DNA from: Acidobacteriota bacterium
GTDB lineage: Bacteria > Acidobacteriota > Terriglobia > Bryobacterales > Bryobacteraceae
Assembly: GCA_016185425.1 (NCBI GenBank)
Contig: JACPNQ010000030.1
Span: 1 to 64,000 of the forward strand
Direction: 5' to 3'
Length of the DNA stretch: 64,000 bases
A program made the position numbers and the translations under genes. The notes under the pieces are model-generated. The model saw only the letters and a list, made by a program, of their open reading frames with translations, had not been told where the DNA came from and did no database searches. Positions 1 through 8,588 of the stretch are shown here, in pieces (the first letter of the stretch is position 1; each line of letters starts with the position of its first letter).

Positions 1-169
1 CATCGACCAGATGCGCCAGACCATGTCCAAGGACGACTTCGCACAGGAGTTCGAGTGCAAATTCATCGCCGCCGGCGGCCAGTTCATCAGCCGCGAAGTC
101 TTCCGCGCCTGTCTCCGCGACGACTTCCCGCTCTTCATGCCGGAATACGATCTGGAAGACGGCGACTAA
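1..169 (+). CDS. C-terminal end of a phage terminase large subunit-like protein (partial)
   Basis: The frame is open from the left edge to a TAA at 167-169 and gives about 55 residues. The segment with DDFAQEFECKF followed by a Phe/Ile-rich stretch resembles the end of the ATPase part of phage terminase large subunits, where an FxxEFxCxF pattern is common. Terminases pump DNA into viral heads. The gene stops 10 nt before the endolysin-like gene, so the two look like one transcription unit and suggest a prophage or remnant extending left of the window. Too little is visible to exclude another family; the assignment is an inference from a short motif. Confidence 0.45.
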   Translation, partial: IDQMRQTMSKDDFAQEFECKFIAAGGQFISREVFRACLRDDFPLFMPEYDLEDGD

Positions 170-179
170 GGAACGAATC

Positions 180-1139
180 ATGCCTGCAATCACCACAGCG
201 CAGATCAACGCGTTGAATACTACAACCTTGTCCGCTGCCGATGACATCGGCAAGTGGACCGGCGCCCGGCTAAAAGCGCCCTTTCTAACTTGGTTCAACC
301 GCAACATCGCCGGAAAAGGCCCATGGTCGGGCGTGTCGCTCGTCGACACGCCCGCCAACCACGCCGCTTTCCGTGACTTCTGGGATAACATCGCCACGCT
401 CACCGGCGGCGGCGCGGCTACGCCCTTCCAGTTCCTCGCACTCATGGGGATATTCGCCAATGAATGCCGCGCCAACTTCAAACCGGCATCGGAAAAAATG
501 GGCCGCGCCGGATACCCCGGCCTCAGTTATCTCTATGACGCGATCCCGGGCTGCAAGCGTTCCTACAACACGCTCGACGGAAACAAAACCGCTCTGGAAT
601 GTTTTAACAGTGCCGCGTTCCATAATGCCCACGCCGCCAAAACGCCCGCCGCGCGCCTGCGCAACACCACCGACGCCCGCTGGGCCGGCGCCGTCTATCC
701 ACGCGCGGATTTCTCCACCGCGCCTAACGCCGCCACCGCCTACATCATGGAGACAGACTTCATGAAATTCCGCGGCCGCGGCTTCATACAAACCACGGGA
801 CGCGCCAACTACGCCAGCCTCATCCGGTTCATCCTGGATTACAACGGCGCTGACACTGTGCTCAACGACTACCGCGATCAGTGGACCGGACGCGCCATCG
901 ACGACATCGCCGACGCTTCGTCAAACGACGATTGGGACCGCCTCTTTCAGGAGACCGGTCTCGCCATCGCGGCCGCCGCCATTCGGCTCCACAACATGGC
1001 CTCCGGAAACTACCTCGCTCTCGACGGCGATCCCGACAAGGCCGTCGTCAACATGGGCAAACGCATCAGCGGTGGCGCCGAATACGCCGCCAAATACCGC
1101 GACCGCATGGAGGTGCTCATAGTCCGGGTTTTGTCTTAA
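180..1139 (+). CDS. GH19 chitinase/endolysin-like lysozyme-fold protein
   Basis: A 319-residue protein. The region with E95 (FANECRANF, about 92-100) and FRGRGFIQTTGRANY (197-211) matches the catalytic cleft of the GH19/lysozyme-like superfamily; E95 is the likely general acid. Such enzymes cut peptidoglycan or chitin glycan chains, and phages use them as endolysins. No signal peptide is evident, which fits a holin-dependent or structural lysin. The ATG follows a terminase-like gene by 10 nt. It overlaps the 3' end of the convergent kinase pseudogene by 4 nt. Family-level assignment is fairly secure; the phage role is inferred from context. Confidence 0.72.
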   Translation: MPAITTAQINALNTTTLSAADDIGKWTGARLKAPFLTWFNRNIAGKGPWSGVSLVDTPANHAAFRDFWDNIATLTGGGAATPFQFLALMGIFANECRANFKPASEKMGRAGYPGLSYLYDAIPGCKRSYNTLDGNKTALECFNSAAFHNAHAAKTPAARLRNTTDARWAGAVYPRADFSTAPNAATAYIMETDFMKFRGRGFIQTTGRANYASLIRFILDYNGADTVLNDYRDQWTGRAIDDIADASSNDDWDRLFQETGLAIAAAAIRLHNMASGNYLALDGDPDKAVVNMGKRISGGAEYAAKYRDRMEVLIVRVLS

Positions 1140-1660
1140 CGGCGCCCACGCGCTCCCGTGCCACGGTCTCCGTGCGCTTCGTGCATTACCGAGTTCTCCA
1201 CCAGCGTCTGCACCGCCTGCGGAGACACTTCGCAGTCGAGCAACTCGGGAGCCACGTCCAAATCGAAGCGAAGCCGGTCGCTCGCATCGAGCGAAAAACG
1301 CAGCAGCGCGCACAACCGCTGCAACTGCGCCTCCGCCTGCGCGGGGTCGGAGTGAATTAACGAAAAGATTGAGTTCAACGTGTTGAACAGAAAGTGAGGA
1401 TGTATGCGGGATTCCAACGATGCCAGTCGCGGCTCCGTCGCGAGCTTCAACGCCCTTTCGCGCTCCAGCTCGGACGATTCATACTTCGCCCGCCGGAAGT
1501 TCCGCGTCCGGATCACACCGGCCGCGTTCAAAAGGGTCAACGCCAGCAGAGTGCCCGCGCCCACGCCGATGCACACCGTGTGCACGAAGGACGCCAAATC
1601 CGCGCCCGGACAGCTCCCCTTCGCGAACCACGTCTCCGCCCTCGGCGACGCCTTTTTCAA
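1136..1660 (-). pseudogene. Decayed LytS-type sensor histidine kinase
   Basis: The 174-residue frame has a membrane segment (about 24-48), a short linker and the His_kinase core RIHPHFLFNTLNSIFSLI, in which the first His is the usual phospho-acceptor. After LLRFSLDAS the roughly 25 residues that normally precede the DRLRF...ELLDC strand are missing in frame. The protein stops soon after the N-box-like LVENSVMHE, so the rest of the ATP-binding domain is absent. It therefore cannot be a working kinase. Its start is uncertain: another minus frame at about 1640-1853 could be the displaced N-terminus. It ends against the endolysin gene and lies divergent to the MFS gene. Confidence 0.7.
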
Positions 1661-1847
1661 TCAGCGGCTGGCCGAGATGCGGCGGCATGCCCGTGCCCTT
1701 CTTAATCATCTCCATGCCGGCCTGCATGTCTCCGCCGCGGACCTTGTGGTCATACCGCGCGGTCTGCGCGCCCAGCATCCGGCGGCCCGTCGGCGGCTTT
1801 CCGGCGAAACGGCCGGATTCGCCGGCGAACCGTGTACACTGATCCTC

Positions 1848-3035
1848 TTGCACCGCTTCCGAAACTGGATCCCTGCCGGGTCGATGATGCTGGTCTCGCT
1901 GATCAGCTACATCGACCGCAATACATTGGCCTTGCTCGCGCCAACCATGCTCGCCGAGCTAAAGCTCTCCAACGAGCAATACGGCTGGGTGCTCTCCGGT
2001 TTCAGCGTCGCCTACATGATCGGCAACCTGCTTTGGGGCCGATGGATCGACCGCTTCGGGCTCCGCTGGGCCATGACAGCCGCCGTCGGCTTCTGGACAC
2101 TCGCGTCGTCGTCCCATGCGCTCACTCTGGGTTTCGCAAGTCTTTTCCTCGCGCGTACCGCGCTCGGATTCGGCGAAGGAGCAACGTTTCCCGGCGGCCT
2201 GCGCACCGTCGTGCAAACGCTGCCTCCCGCGCAGCGTGCGCGCGGCGTCGCGGTCGCATACAGCGGCGGTGCGCTCGGCGCCCTCATCACGCCGATCATC
2301 ATGACGCGCGTCTTCGGCCTGTGGGGCTGGCGTGGCGCGTTCTGGTTCACCGGCTTAATAGGCCTGCTGTGGGTTCTTCTCTGGCGGAGAATCCATGTAC
2401 CGGCACATACAACAACAGAGACTTCAGCCAATCGACCCTCCTGGCGCGATCCGCGCTTCTGGGCCTTCGCCTGTAGTTACGCATTCGGTTCCGCACCGCT
2501 CGGCTTCGTCCTCTACTATGCGCCGCTGTACCTCAAGGTCCTCGGCAAAACGCAAATCGAGCTCGGCGATATCCTTTGGATTCCGCCGGTCGGTTGGGAG
2601 ATCGGCTACTACGTCTGGGGCTGGTGGATCGATCGCACCGTCGCCAAAGCAGGCTTCAGCGTCCGCTCCTACAGAGGCCTGTTTACCGGACTCATGCTGC
2701 TGTCGCTTCTCCTCGGGACCGTGCCGTTTGTGTCGAGCTTCCCGCTCGCTATGTTCCTGCTCTTCTTCGCGATGTTCATCGCATCGGGGTTCATCATCGG
2801 CACCGTGTCGTACGCCACAACGGCCTTCGGACACCGCGATTCCGGTTTCCTCGCCGGCCTCGGCGCAGGTTCCTGGTCGGCGCTGGTCGCCGTTCTGACG
2901 CCCCTTGCCGGCCGTCTCTTTGACCAGCACAACTACCACGCGGCCTTCCTCATCTCCGCGCTCTTTCCCTGCGTTGGATGGGCCATTTGGATGGCGCTTG
3001 CTAACCTGAGGTCTACATGTTCGATTCCGAAATGA
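1848..3035 (+). CDS. MFS transporter
   Basis: About 395 residues with some 12 hydrophobic segments. Near the N-terminus SYIDRNTLALLAP resembles the first helix of the anion:cation symporter group, and GRWIDRFGLRWAM is the MFS loop 2-3 signature. The substrate cannot be told; relatives carry sugar acids, hexuronates or other organic anions. The frame runs open much further upstream, but similarity to MFS begins only at the RFRNW segment, so I chose a TTG at 1848. An ATG at 1884 is the alternative. The last 19 nt overlap the M50-like protease gene, so the two are probably cotranscribed. Confidence 0.75.
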   Translation: MHRFRNWIPAGSMMLVSLISYIDRNTLALLAPTMLAELKLSNEQYGWVLSGFSVAYMIGNLLWGRWIDRFGLRWAMTAAVGFWTLASSSHALTLGFASLFLARTALGFGEGATFPGGLRTVVQTLPPAQRARGVAVAYSGGALGALITPIIMTRVFGLWGWRGAFWFTGLIGLLWVLLWRRIHVPAHTTTETSANRPSWRDPRFWAFACSYAFGSAPLGFVLYYAPLYLKVLGKTQIELGDILWIPPVGWEIGYYVWGWWIDRTVAKAGFSVRSYRGLFTGLMLLSLLLGTVPFVSSFPLAMFLLFFAMFIASGFIIGTVSYATTAFGHRDSGFLAGLGAGSWSALVAVLTPLAGRLFDQHNYHAAFLISALFPCVGWAIWMALANLRSTCSIPK

Positions 3036-3694
3036 TCGTCTTCGGCCTCATGTGGTACGTGTCGTTTCTCTTCTCGACCGTTTGCCACGAGGCCGGCCAC
3101 GCCTGGGCGGCACTTCAAGGCGGAGACAGCACCGCGTATCACGGGGGCCAGGTTTCGCTCGATCCGCTGCCTCACATGCAGCGCGAACCGTTCGGCATGA
3201 TCCTCGTGCCGTGGATCTCGTTCTTCCTGAACGGCGGACAATTTATGATGGGTTGGGCCAGCGCGCCGTACGATCCCTACTGGGCTAGGAACTATCCGAA
3301 GCGAGCCGCCTGGATGTCGCTCGCCGGACCGGCGGCCAACTTCACACTCGCGATCCTCGCGGGCCTTGCCATCCGCTTCGGCATTAGCTTCGGCCTGCTG
3401 CAAGCGAGCGAAACAGTACTAACCCATTCGGGAGATGCGGTGCTCAAACTGCTCGGTATCATGTTCTTCCTGAACATCATCCTCGGCACCTTCAACCTGC
3501 TGCCGCTGCCGCCGCTCGATGGCTTCACTGCAATCGGCATCTTCCTTCCGGAAGCAACAGCGGCGCGGCTCGAAGAGTTTCGCCAGTCGGCGGGCATGTT
3601 TCAGATCGTCGGTCTGGTCATCGCCTGGCAAGTCGCACCGTACTTTATCGGGCCCGTTTACGAAATTGCCCGAGTAGTAATCATAGGCCGTTAG
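3017..3694 (+). CDS. Site-2 protease family (M50-like) membrane metalloprotease
   Basis: A 225-residue integral membrane protein. HEAGH (residues 24-28) within the first hydrophobic segment supplies two zinc-binding His and the catalytic Glu. NLLPLPPLDG near residues 160-170 is the second M50 motif and gives the third zinc ligand (Asp). Members cleave substrates inside the membrane, for example in regulated intramembrane proteolysis. There is no PDZ domain, so it belongs to the small FtsH-independent, rhomboid-sized group of site-2 proteases. The ATG lies inside the end of the upstream MFS gene. The substrate is unknown. Confidence 0.82.
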   Translation: MFDSEMIVFGLMWYVSFLFSTVCHEAGHAWAALQGGDSTAYHGGQVSLDPLPHMQREPFGMILVPWISFFLNGGQFMMGWASAPYDPYWARNYPKRAAWMSLAGPAANFTLAILAGLAIRFGISFGLLQASETVLTHSGDAVLKLLGIMFFLNIILGTFNLLPLPPLDGFTAIGIFLPEATAARLEEFRQSAGMFQIVGLVIAWQVAPYFIGPVYEIARVVIIGR

Positions 3695-3709
3695 GCCCTT
3701 GACAACCCC

Positions 3710-3740
3710 TTGAAAAGATGGGTCCGATCCTTGCTACTAT
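3710..3740 (+). promoter_or_regulatory. Candidate sigma70-like promoter of the RRM gene
   Basis: TTGAAA at 3710-3715 and TACTAT at 3735-3740 are separated by 19 nt. They are followed by about 130 nt of untranslated leader before the RRM gene ATG. A TTGACA at 3699-3704 is closer to consensus but has no -10 at the right distance. A long leader is common for cold-shock-type RNA-binding proteins, so post-transcriptional control is possible; I see no strong hairpin in it. Confidence 0.4.
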
Positions 3741-3873
3741 TAAGGAGTCTTTGCCTGCCTCCGTTCGCCCTTCCGTGATCTTCGGTAGCTAGTGCTCCTT
3801 TCACATCGGCTCAGGTCCCTTCGAGAAGTTCGCCAAAGACAGACAGTCAGTATTAGCTAAAGGAAATCACGAT

Positions 3874-4215
3874 ATGACCAATATCTTTGTCGGAAACCTC
3901 AGTTTCCGGACGACCCAGGAGGAGATCCATCAGGTCTTCGGCAATTACGGCGCCGTCGAACGCGTGAATCTCGTGACGGACCGTGACTCCGGGCAGTCAC
4001 GCGGTTTCGCCTTCGTGGAAATGACCAACGCCAACGAAGCCGAAGCGGCGATCAACGCCCTGAATGGAACCGAATTGCACGGGCGTAACATCAACGTGAA
4101 CGTCGCCCGTCCCAAGCCTGCCGGCGGTGGCGGTGGTGGATTCGGCGGCGGCCGCGGCGGCCGCGGCGGCGGTGGTGGTGGTCATCGCGGCGGCGGCGGC
4201 GGCGGCCGCTGGTAA
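3874..4215 (+). CDS. Glycine-rich RNA-binding protein with one RRM
   Basis: A 113-residue protein. One RNA recognition motif fills residues 1-80, with RNP2 IFVGNL (4-9) and RNP1 RGFAFVEM (about 44-51); the aromatic residues of both motifs that stack on RNA are present. Residues 83-113 are almost only Gly with a few Arg (RGG-like), typical of bacterial cold-shock RRM proteins that act as RNA chaperones. AAAGGA lies upstream of the ATG. The gene has its own candidate promoter and a strong terminator, so it appears monocistronic. The GGC/GGT-rich 3' end reflects the glycine tail and is not a separate repeat element. Confidence 0.9.
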   Translation: MTNIFVGNLSFRTTQEEIHQVFGNYGAVERVNLVTDRDSGQSRGFAFVEMTNANEAEAAINALNGTELHGRNINVNVARPKPAGGGGGGFGGGRGGRGGGGGGHRGGGGGGRW

Positions 4216-4257
4216 GCGACTTCCTTTTCTGAATCGGTCGATTTTTGAATCGGTCTG

Positions 4258-4291
4258 CGGCCGGGCTTCATGCCCGGCCGTTGCCTTTTTT
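4258..4291 (+). terminator. Intrinsic terminator after the RRM gene
   Basis: A perfect 9-bp GC-rich stem, CGGCCGGGC (4258-4266) and GCCCGGCCG (4272-4280) around a 5-nt loop, is followed by TTGCC and a run of seven T. It ends the RRM transcript and insulates the downstream cytochrome gene. Confidence 0.88.
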
Positions 4292-4322
4292 GCACCAAAC
4301 CCCTGATGTAACCGGATACAAT

Positions 4323-6809
4323 ATGTGCCAAGTCATGACTTACCTTCGCCTCGGACTCGTCCTGGCGCTCGCAGTTGTTTGCGCGCATGCCCAGCAGAAC
4401 AACGACCGGCACTCGATCGGCGTCAAGGCGTCGCAGATCATCGCGGCTAACTGCGTCGGCTGCCACGGCGCGCCCATCAAAAACGCCGGGCTCGATCTGC
4501 GCAAACGCGACACCATCCTGAAGGGTGGCGAGCGCGGAGCGGCCGTCTCGCCGGGCAATCCGGAGCTCAGCCGTATTTACAGGCAGGTGGCGCATCTCGA
4601 CGCGCCGCATATGCCGCCGGGTAAGAAGCTGTCCGAGGAAGAGATCCAGACGCTCAAGACTTGGATCGAGCGCGGCGTGCCGTATGAGGACATCCTCGAC
4701 CAAAAGGAAGAAGAAGCTCGCGCCGCACTGGCCAAACTCGAGGATCGCCCGATCACTCCGGCCGAGCGCAAATGGTGGGCCTTTCAGAAAGTCGTGAGGC
4801 CGGCTGGTATGAAAAGCATCGATGAGTTTCTGCTCGATACCATGAGGAAGAAGGGCCTTACGCCGTCACCCGCGGCGGACAAGCGCGCCCTCGCGCGGAG
4901 AGCTTATCTCGACCTCACCGGCCTGCCGCCGACCATCGCGCAGCTCAAGGAGTTTGTTGACGACCAGCGGCCCGACGCGTACAACCGCCTCGTCGATAAG
5001 CTGCTCGACAGCCCTCACTACGGCGAACGCTGGGCGCGTCATTGGCTGGACCTGGTTCGCTTCTCCGACTCCGGCGGCTTCGAGTACGACCGCGAGCGCG
5101 ACAACGCCTGGCGCTACCGCGACTACGTCATCCGCGCTTTCAACAGCGACAAGCCCTATGACCGCTTCCTGAAGGAGCAGTTGGCCGGCGATGAGCTCTA
5201 TCCGAACAGCGTCGAAGCGCGCGTTGCGACTGGGTTCCTTCGTTTGGGCGTCGAGAATAACATCCGGACCGAGCAGACGCGGATGGACGAGCTGGACGAT
5301 ATAGTCGTTACAACAGCTAATTCGCTTCTCGGTGTAACTGTCGGTTGCGCGCGCTGTCACAACCATAAGTTCGATCCGATTCCGCAGAAGGACTACTACC
5401 GGATGCAGGCGGTCTTCTTCGGCACCAAGGCCGAAGAGCGGCCGCTCGTCTCCGATGAGGAGCTGAAGAAGCACAAGGACGCGGTGAAGGCCATCGAAGA
5501 ATTGCAGCGTCCGATCCGCAAAGAGATGCGCGCCGTGGAGCAGCCGACGCGCGACAAGATCATCGCCAAGCGCAAGTCGGAGTTGCCGGACTACATGCGC
5601 CTCGCTCTCGCCACGCCGCTGGAGAAGCGGACCGATGGCCAGAAGCTCAACGCGAACCAGGTGGAAAAAACCCTCGAGAACATCCGCGAAGAGGATCTGA
5701 TCGCAGAGATGCCGCTGGCCGCCCGCGCCAAGCGCGATCTGCTGCAATCGCAGATCGACGACCTCGACAGGCAGAAGCCGCGGCTCGACACGGTCATGGC
5801 GATCATGGAGAACAGCAAGGACGCGCCGGCCTCTTACTTCCTGCACCGCGGCAACATTGGCCAGAAAGGGAGCAAGATGGCGCCCGGCGTCCTGTCCGCC
5901 GCGACGGATGGCGAGTGGAGCTTCCCCGCCCCGCCGGCCGATGCGAAGTCCAGCTTCCGCCGCGCCGGTTTTGCCGAGTGGATCACCAGCCCGGACAACC
6001 CGCTCACGGCGCGTGTCATGGTCAACCGGATCTGGCAGAACCATTTCGGCGAGGGCATCGTCCGCACACCGAGCAACTTCGGCAAGATGGGTGAGCGCCC
6101 CTCGCACCCTGAGCTGCTGGACTACCTCGCCAGCGAGTTCGTCCAGAGCGGCTGGAGCGTCAAACATGTTCAGCGCCTCATCATGAAGTCGGCGGCCTAC
6201 CAGATGGCGAGCGACGATATCGAAGCCAATATCAAGATCGATGCCGACAATCGCTTCGTTTGGCGAATGGCACGCCGCCGGGTAGAGGGTGAAGTGATCC
6301 GCGACGCGGTGTTAGCAACGGCTGGGACCCTCGATGGGACCGTTGGCGGCCCGGCGGTATATCCGTACATCGACCCGGCGCTGTTCCAGTCGAGCTCCAA
6401 GCGCACATGGAATGGTAAGGCGGTCAACGATCCATCCACGTACCGGCGTAGTGTCTACGTCTTCAGCAAGCGGACGATCCCGCTGCCGATGCTCGAAACA
6501 TTCGACCGGCCGGACACGATGTCGAGCTGCGCGCGGCGCAACCGCTCCACCATTGCGCCGCAGGCGTTGATCCTGATGAACAACGAGTTCATCGGTATCC
6601 AGGCCAAGCACTTCGCGCAGCGCCTGGAACGCGAGGCGGGACCGGACACGACGGCGCAGGTGAAGCTCGCTTATGAGCTGGCCCTTTCGCGCGAGCCGAA
6701 GGCCGATGAGTTGGCCAAGGCGATCGGCTTCATCCAGAGTTATCCCCAAGGCCTGGTGGACTTCTCCCACGCCCTATTCAACATCAACGAGTTTGTATAC
6801 ATTCCATGA
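4323..6809 (+). CDS. Planctomycetes-type cytochrome c protein with DUF1549 and DUF1553
   Basis: About 828 residues. After a signal peptide (LRLGLVLALAVVCAHAQ) comes a PSCyt1 c-type haem domain with CVGCH, then DUF1549 (including GERWARHWLDLVRFSDS) and a C-terminal DUF1553 (NHFGEGIVRTPSNFGKMG). A second CxxCH, CARCH, lies in DUF1549. These large periplasmic proteins abound in Planctomycetes and Solibacter-like acidobacteria and are almost always paired with a DUF1501 protein. Their reaction is not established; polysaccharide or sulfated-glycan oxidation has been suggested. An ATG at 4335 is an alternative start. The stop overlaps the DUF1501 start by 4 nt (ATGA). Confidence 0.88.
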   Translation: MCQVMTYLRLGLVLALAVVCAHAQQNNDRHSIGVKASQIIAANCVGCHGAPIKNAGLDLRKRDTILKGGERGAAVSPGNPELSRIYRQVAHLDAPHMPPGKKLSEEEIQTLKTWIERGVPYEDILDQKEEEARAALAKLEDRPITPAERKWWAFQKVVRPAGMKSIDEFLLDTMRKKGLTPSPAADKRALARRAYLDLTGLPPTIAQLKEFVDDQRPDAYNRLVDKLLDSPHYGERWARHWLDLVRFSDSGGFEYDRERDNAWRYRDYVIRAFNSDKPYDRFLKEQLAGDELYPNSVEARVATGFLRLGVENNIRTEQTRMDELDDIVVTTANSLLGVTVGCARCHNHKFDPIPQKDYYRMQAVFFGTKAEERPLVSDEELKKHKDAVKAIEELQRPIRKEMRAVEQPTRDKIIAKRKSELPDYMRLALATPLEKRTDGQKLNANQVEKTLENIREEDLIAEMPLAARAKRDLLQSQIDDLDRQKPRLDTVMAIMENSKDAPASYFLHRGNIGQKGSKMAPGVLSAATDGEWSFPAPPADAKSSFRRAGFAEWITSPDNPLTARVMVNRIWQNHFGEGIVRTPSNFGKMGERPSHPELLDYLASEFVQSGWSVKHVQRLIMKSAAYQMASDDIEANIKIDADNRFVWRMARRRVEGEVIRDAVLATAGTLDGTVGGPAVYPYIDPALFQSSSKRTWNGKAVNDPSTYRRSVYVFSKRTIPLPMLETFDRPDTMSSCARRNRSTIAPQALILMNNEFIGIQAKHFAQRLEREAGPDTTAQVKLAYELALSREPKADELAKAIGFIQSYPQGLVDFSHALFNINEFVYIP

Positions 6810-8200
6810 ACCAACGATTCTTTTCACGGCGTGAACTGTTATGGAAAGCCGGCGGCGGCATCGGCGGGCTGGCATTGTCCAACCTGATGTCAGGCGCGAG
6901 TGTCTCGCCTTTAGCGCCGAAGGCCGGACACTTCCCGGCCAAGGCCAAGTCGATCATCTCGATCTTCTGTTATGGCGGAGTCAGCCATATGGACACGTTC
7001 GATCCGAAGCCGATGCTGAAGAAGCGGGCGGGCGAGACGATCCCCGGCAAGACCATTGTGCCGTCGCAGGGAACTCCGGGCGGCTTGATGCCCGCGTTGT
7101 GGGAGTTCAAGAAGTACGGCCAGTGCGGGATGGACGTGTCGGACCTTTTCCCGCATGTCGCGCAGAGGGTGGATGACATCGCCTTCATCCGCTCGATGCA
7201 CTGCATCTCGAATGACCATGCACCGGCGCTGTACCAGATGAATACCGGCTCGATCCAGACCGGCTATCCGAGCCTGGGAAGTTGGGTGACCTATGGGCTT
7301 GGCACGGAGAACCAGAGCCTGCCCGCGTTCGTGGTCTTCACCGATCCGCGCGGCGGCCCGATCGGCGGCGCACCCAACTGGGGCAACGGCTTCATGCCGG
7401 CCTCCTATCAGGCGACGCCGTTCCGTCCGACCGGCGATCCGATCGTCGACTTGAAGCCGCCCGAAGGCATGACACCGGAGCGTCAGCGCAAGTGGCTGGA
7501 CTTCATGGGCAAGCTGAACGAGGAGCATTGGAAGAAGAACCCCCACGACTCCGAGCTGGCTGCGCGGATCGAATCGTATGAGCTTGCTTTCCGCATGCAG
7601 ACGTCCGCCGTGGAAGCTGTCGATGTGGACAAAGAGACCGCGGCGACACGGAAGATGTACGGGCTCGATGAGAACATCACCGAGTACTTCGGACGGCAGT
7701 GCCTGATGGCGCGGCGCCTGGTTGAGCGCGGTGTTCGCATGGTGCAGATCTACTCCGGCGGCGGCAACTTCGGTGAAAGCTGGGACGCTCACTGGGACCT
7801 GAAAGAGAACCACGGCCAGCACTGCGCCGAGACGGACAAGCCGATCGCGGGTTTGCTTTCGGACTTGAAGTCGCGCGGGCTGTTGGACCAGACGTTGGTG
7901 ATCTGGCATGGCGAGTTTGGCCGTATGCCGATCTCGCAGCGTATGTCGGGCCGCGACCACAATCCGCAGGGCTTCACGGTGTGGATGGCCGGTGGCGGCG
8001 TGAAGGGTGGGACTTGCGTCGGGGCGACGGATGAGTACGGTTTGGAAGCCGTCGAGAAACCGCAGAAGGTGAACGATCTGCATGCAACGATCCTTCACCT
8101 GATGGGGTTCGATCATACCCGTCTGACTTACCTCCACAACGGCCGCTACATGCGGTTGACCGATGTGGAGGGCGAGGTTATTAAGGAAATCGTGGCTTAG
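6806..8200 (+). CDS. DUF1501 family exported protein
   Basis: A 464-residue protein with a Tat-like signal (SRRELLWKAGGGIGGLAL). The body has the features of DUF1501, a family related to the alkaline phosphatase/sulfatase fold: CYGGVSHMDTFDPKP near the N-terminus, and the metal-site-like WHGEFGRMP and GRDHNPQGF further on. It shares its first 4 nt with the end of the DUF1553 gene, the standard pair. The two proteins probably work together in the periplasm, but no reaction has been assigned to the family. Confidence 0.88.
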   Translation: MNQRFFSRRELLWKAGGGIGGLALSNLMSGASVSPLAPKAGHFPAKAKSIISIFCYGGVSHMDTFDPKPMLKKRAGETIPGKTIVPSQGTPGGLMPALWEFKKYGQCGMDVSDLFPHVAQRVDDIAFIRSMHCISNDHAPALYQMNTGSIQTGYPSLGSWVTYGLGTENQSLPAFVVFTDPRGGPIGGAPNWGNGFMPASYQATPFRPTGDPIVDLKPPEGMTPERQRKWLDFMGKLNEEHWKKNPHDSELAARIESYELAFRMQTSAVEAVDVDKETAATRKMYGLDENITEYFGRQCLMARRLVERGVRMVQIYSGGGNFGESWDAHWDLKENHGQHCAETDKPIAGLLSDLKSRGLLDQTLVIWHGEFGRMPISQRMSGRDHNPQGFTVWMAGGGVKGGTCVGATDEYGLEAVEKPQKVNDLHATILHLMGFDHTRLTYLHNGRYMRLTDVEGEVIKEIVA

Positions 8201-8588
8201 GAGTTCAACCCAAGCCGTTTGAGTCGTCCTTGCTCACTTGGTGGCGCGAGACTCCCACTGCTTGAGTTTGGTGGAATGTACGAAAGGCTGTTGTCGCGAT
8301 TGGCGGGACGCGCCTGACCCGCCTCCACATAGGACGTTGTATACGAATGTCCAATGTGGAGGAGGCTGGTGTCCAGGTTATTCAGTTGAGAAAGAACAGG
8401 CCGGAACAAGCAACGATGGCGAGCCAAGATCGCTGTTCCGGGAAACAGGCCCTATAACTTCATTCTATCAAGGCTGTCTACTTTTTCGACTCTTTTGGGG
8501 CGAGAGGTCGGAGCTATTGTCTTAGTGTTTTGATGGAGTTAGAGCTGATTTTCGGAGTGCTGTGAACGACATTTCCCCAGGCGAGGAA
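8201..8588. other. 388-nt gap without a convincing gene
   Basis: It lies between two convergent genes. Open frames on either strand (up to 95 codons) have no recognisable domain and poor start contexts. The only structure I see is the inverted repeat at 8322-8362. The stretch could be a remnant of lost DNA or the place where the two converging transcripts end. Confidence 0.5.
8322..8362. repeat. 14-bp inverted repeat with 13-nt loop
   Basis: CCTCCACATAGGAC (8322-8335) faces GTCCAATGTGGAGG (8349-8362) with a single mismatch. The loop contains the palindrome GTATAC. No T-run follows on either strand, so it is not a classic terminator. It might be a structured RNA element, a mobile-element end or a bidirectional transcription barrier. 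Confidence 0.6.

Noticed and set aside
4126-4215. GGC/GGT-rich repeat as a satellite or structural DNA element
   Set aside because: It encodes the Gly-rich tail of the RRM protein and is explained by that.
4866-6167. 433-codon open frame antisense to the DUF1549/DUF1553 gene
   Set aside because: It mirrors the codon bias of the real gene in high-G+C DNA; its translation has no recognisable domain and is rich in Arg/Val/Leu shadows.
6911-8137. 408-codon open frame antisense to the DUF1501 gene
   Set aside because: Same reason: a shadow of a well-supported gene, with no domain and no ribosome site.
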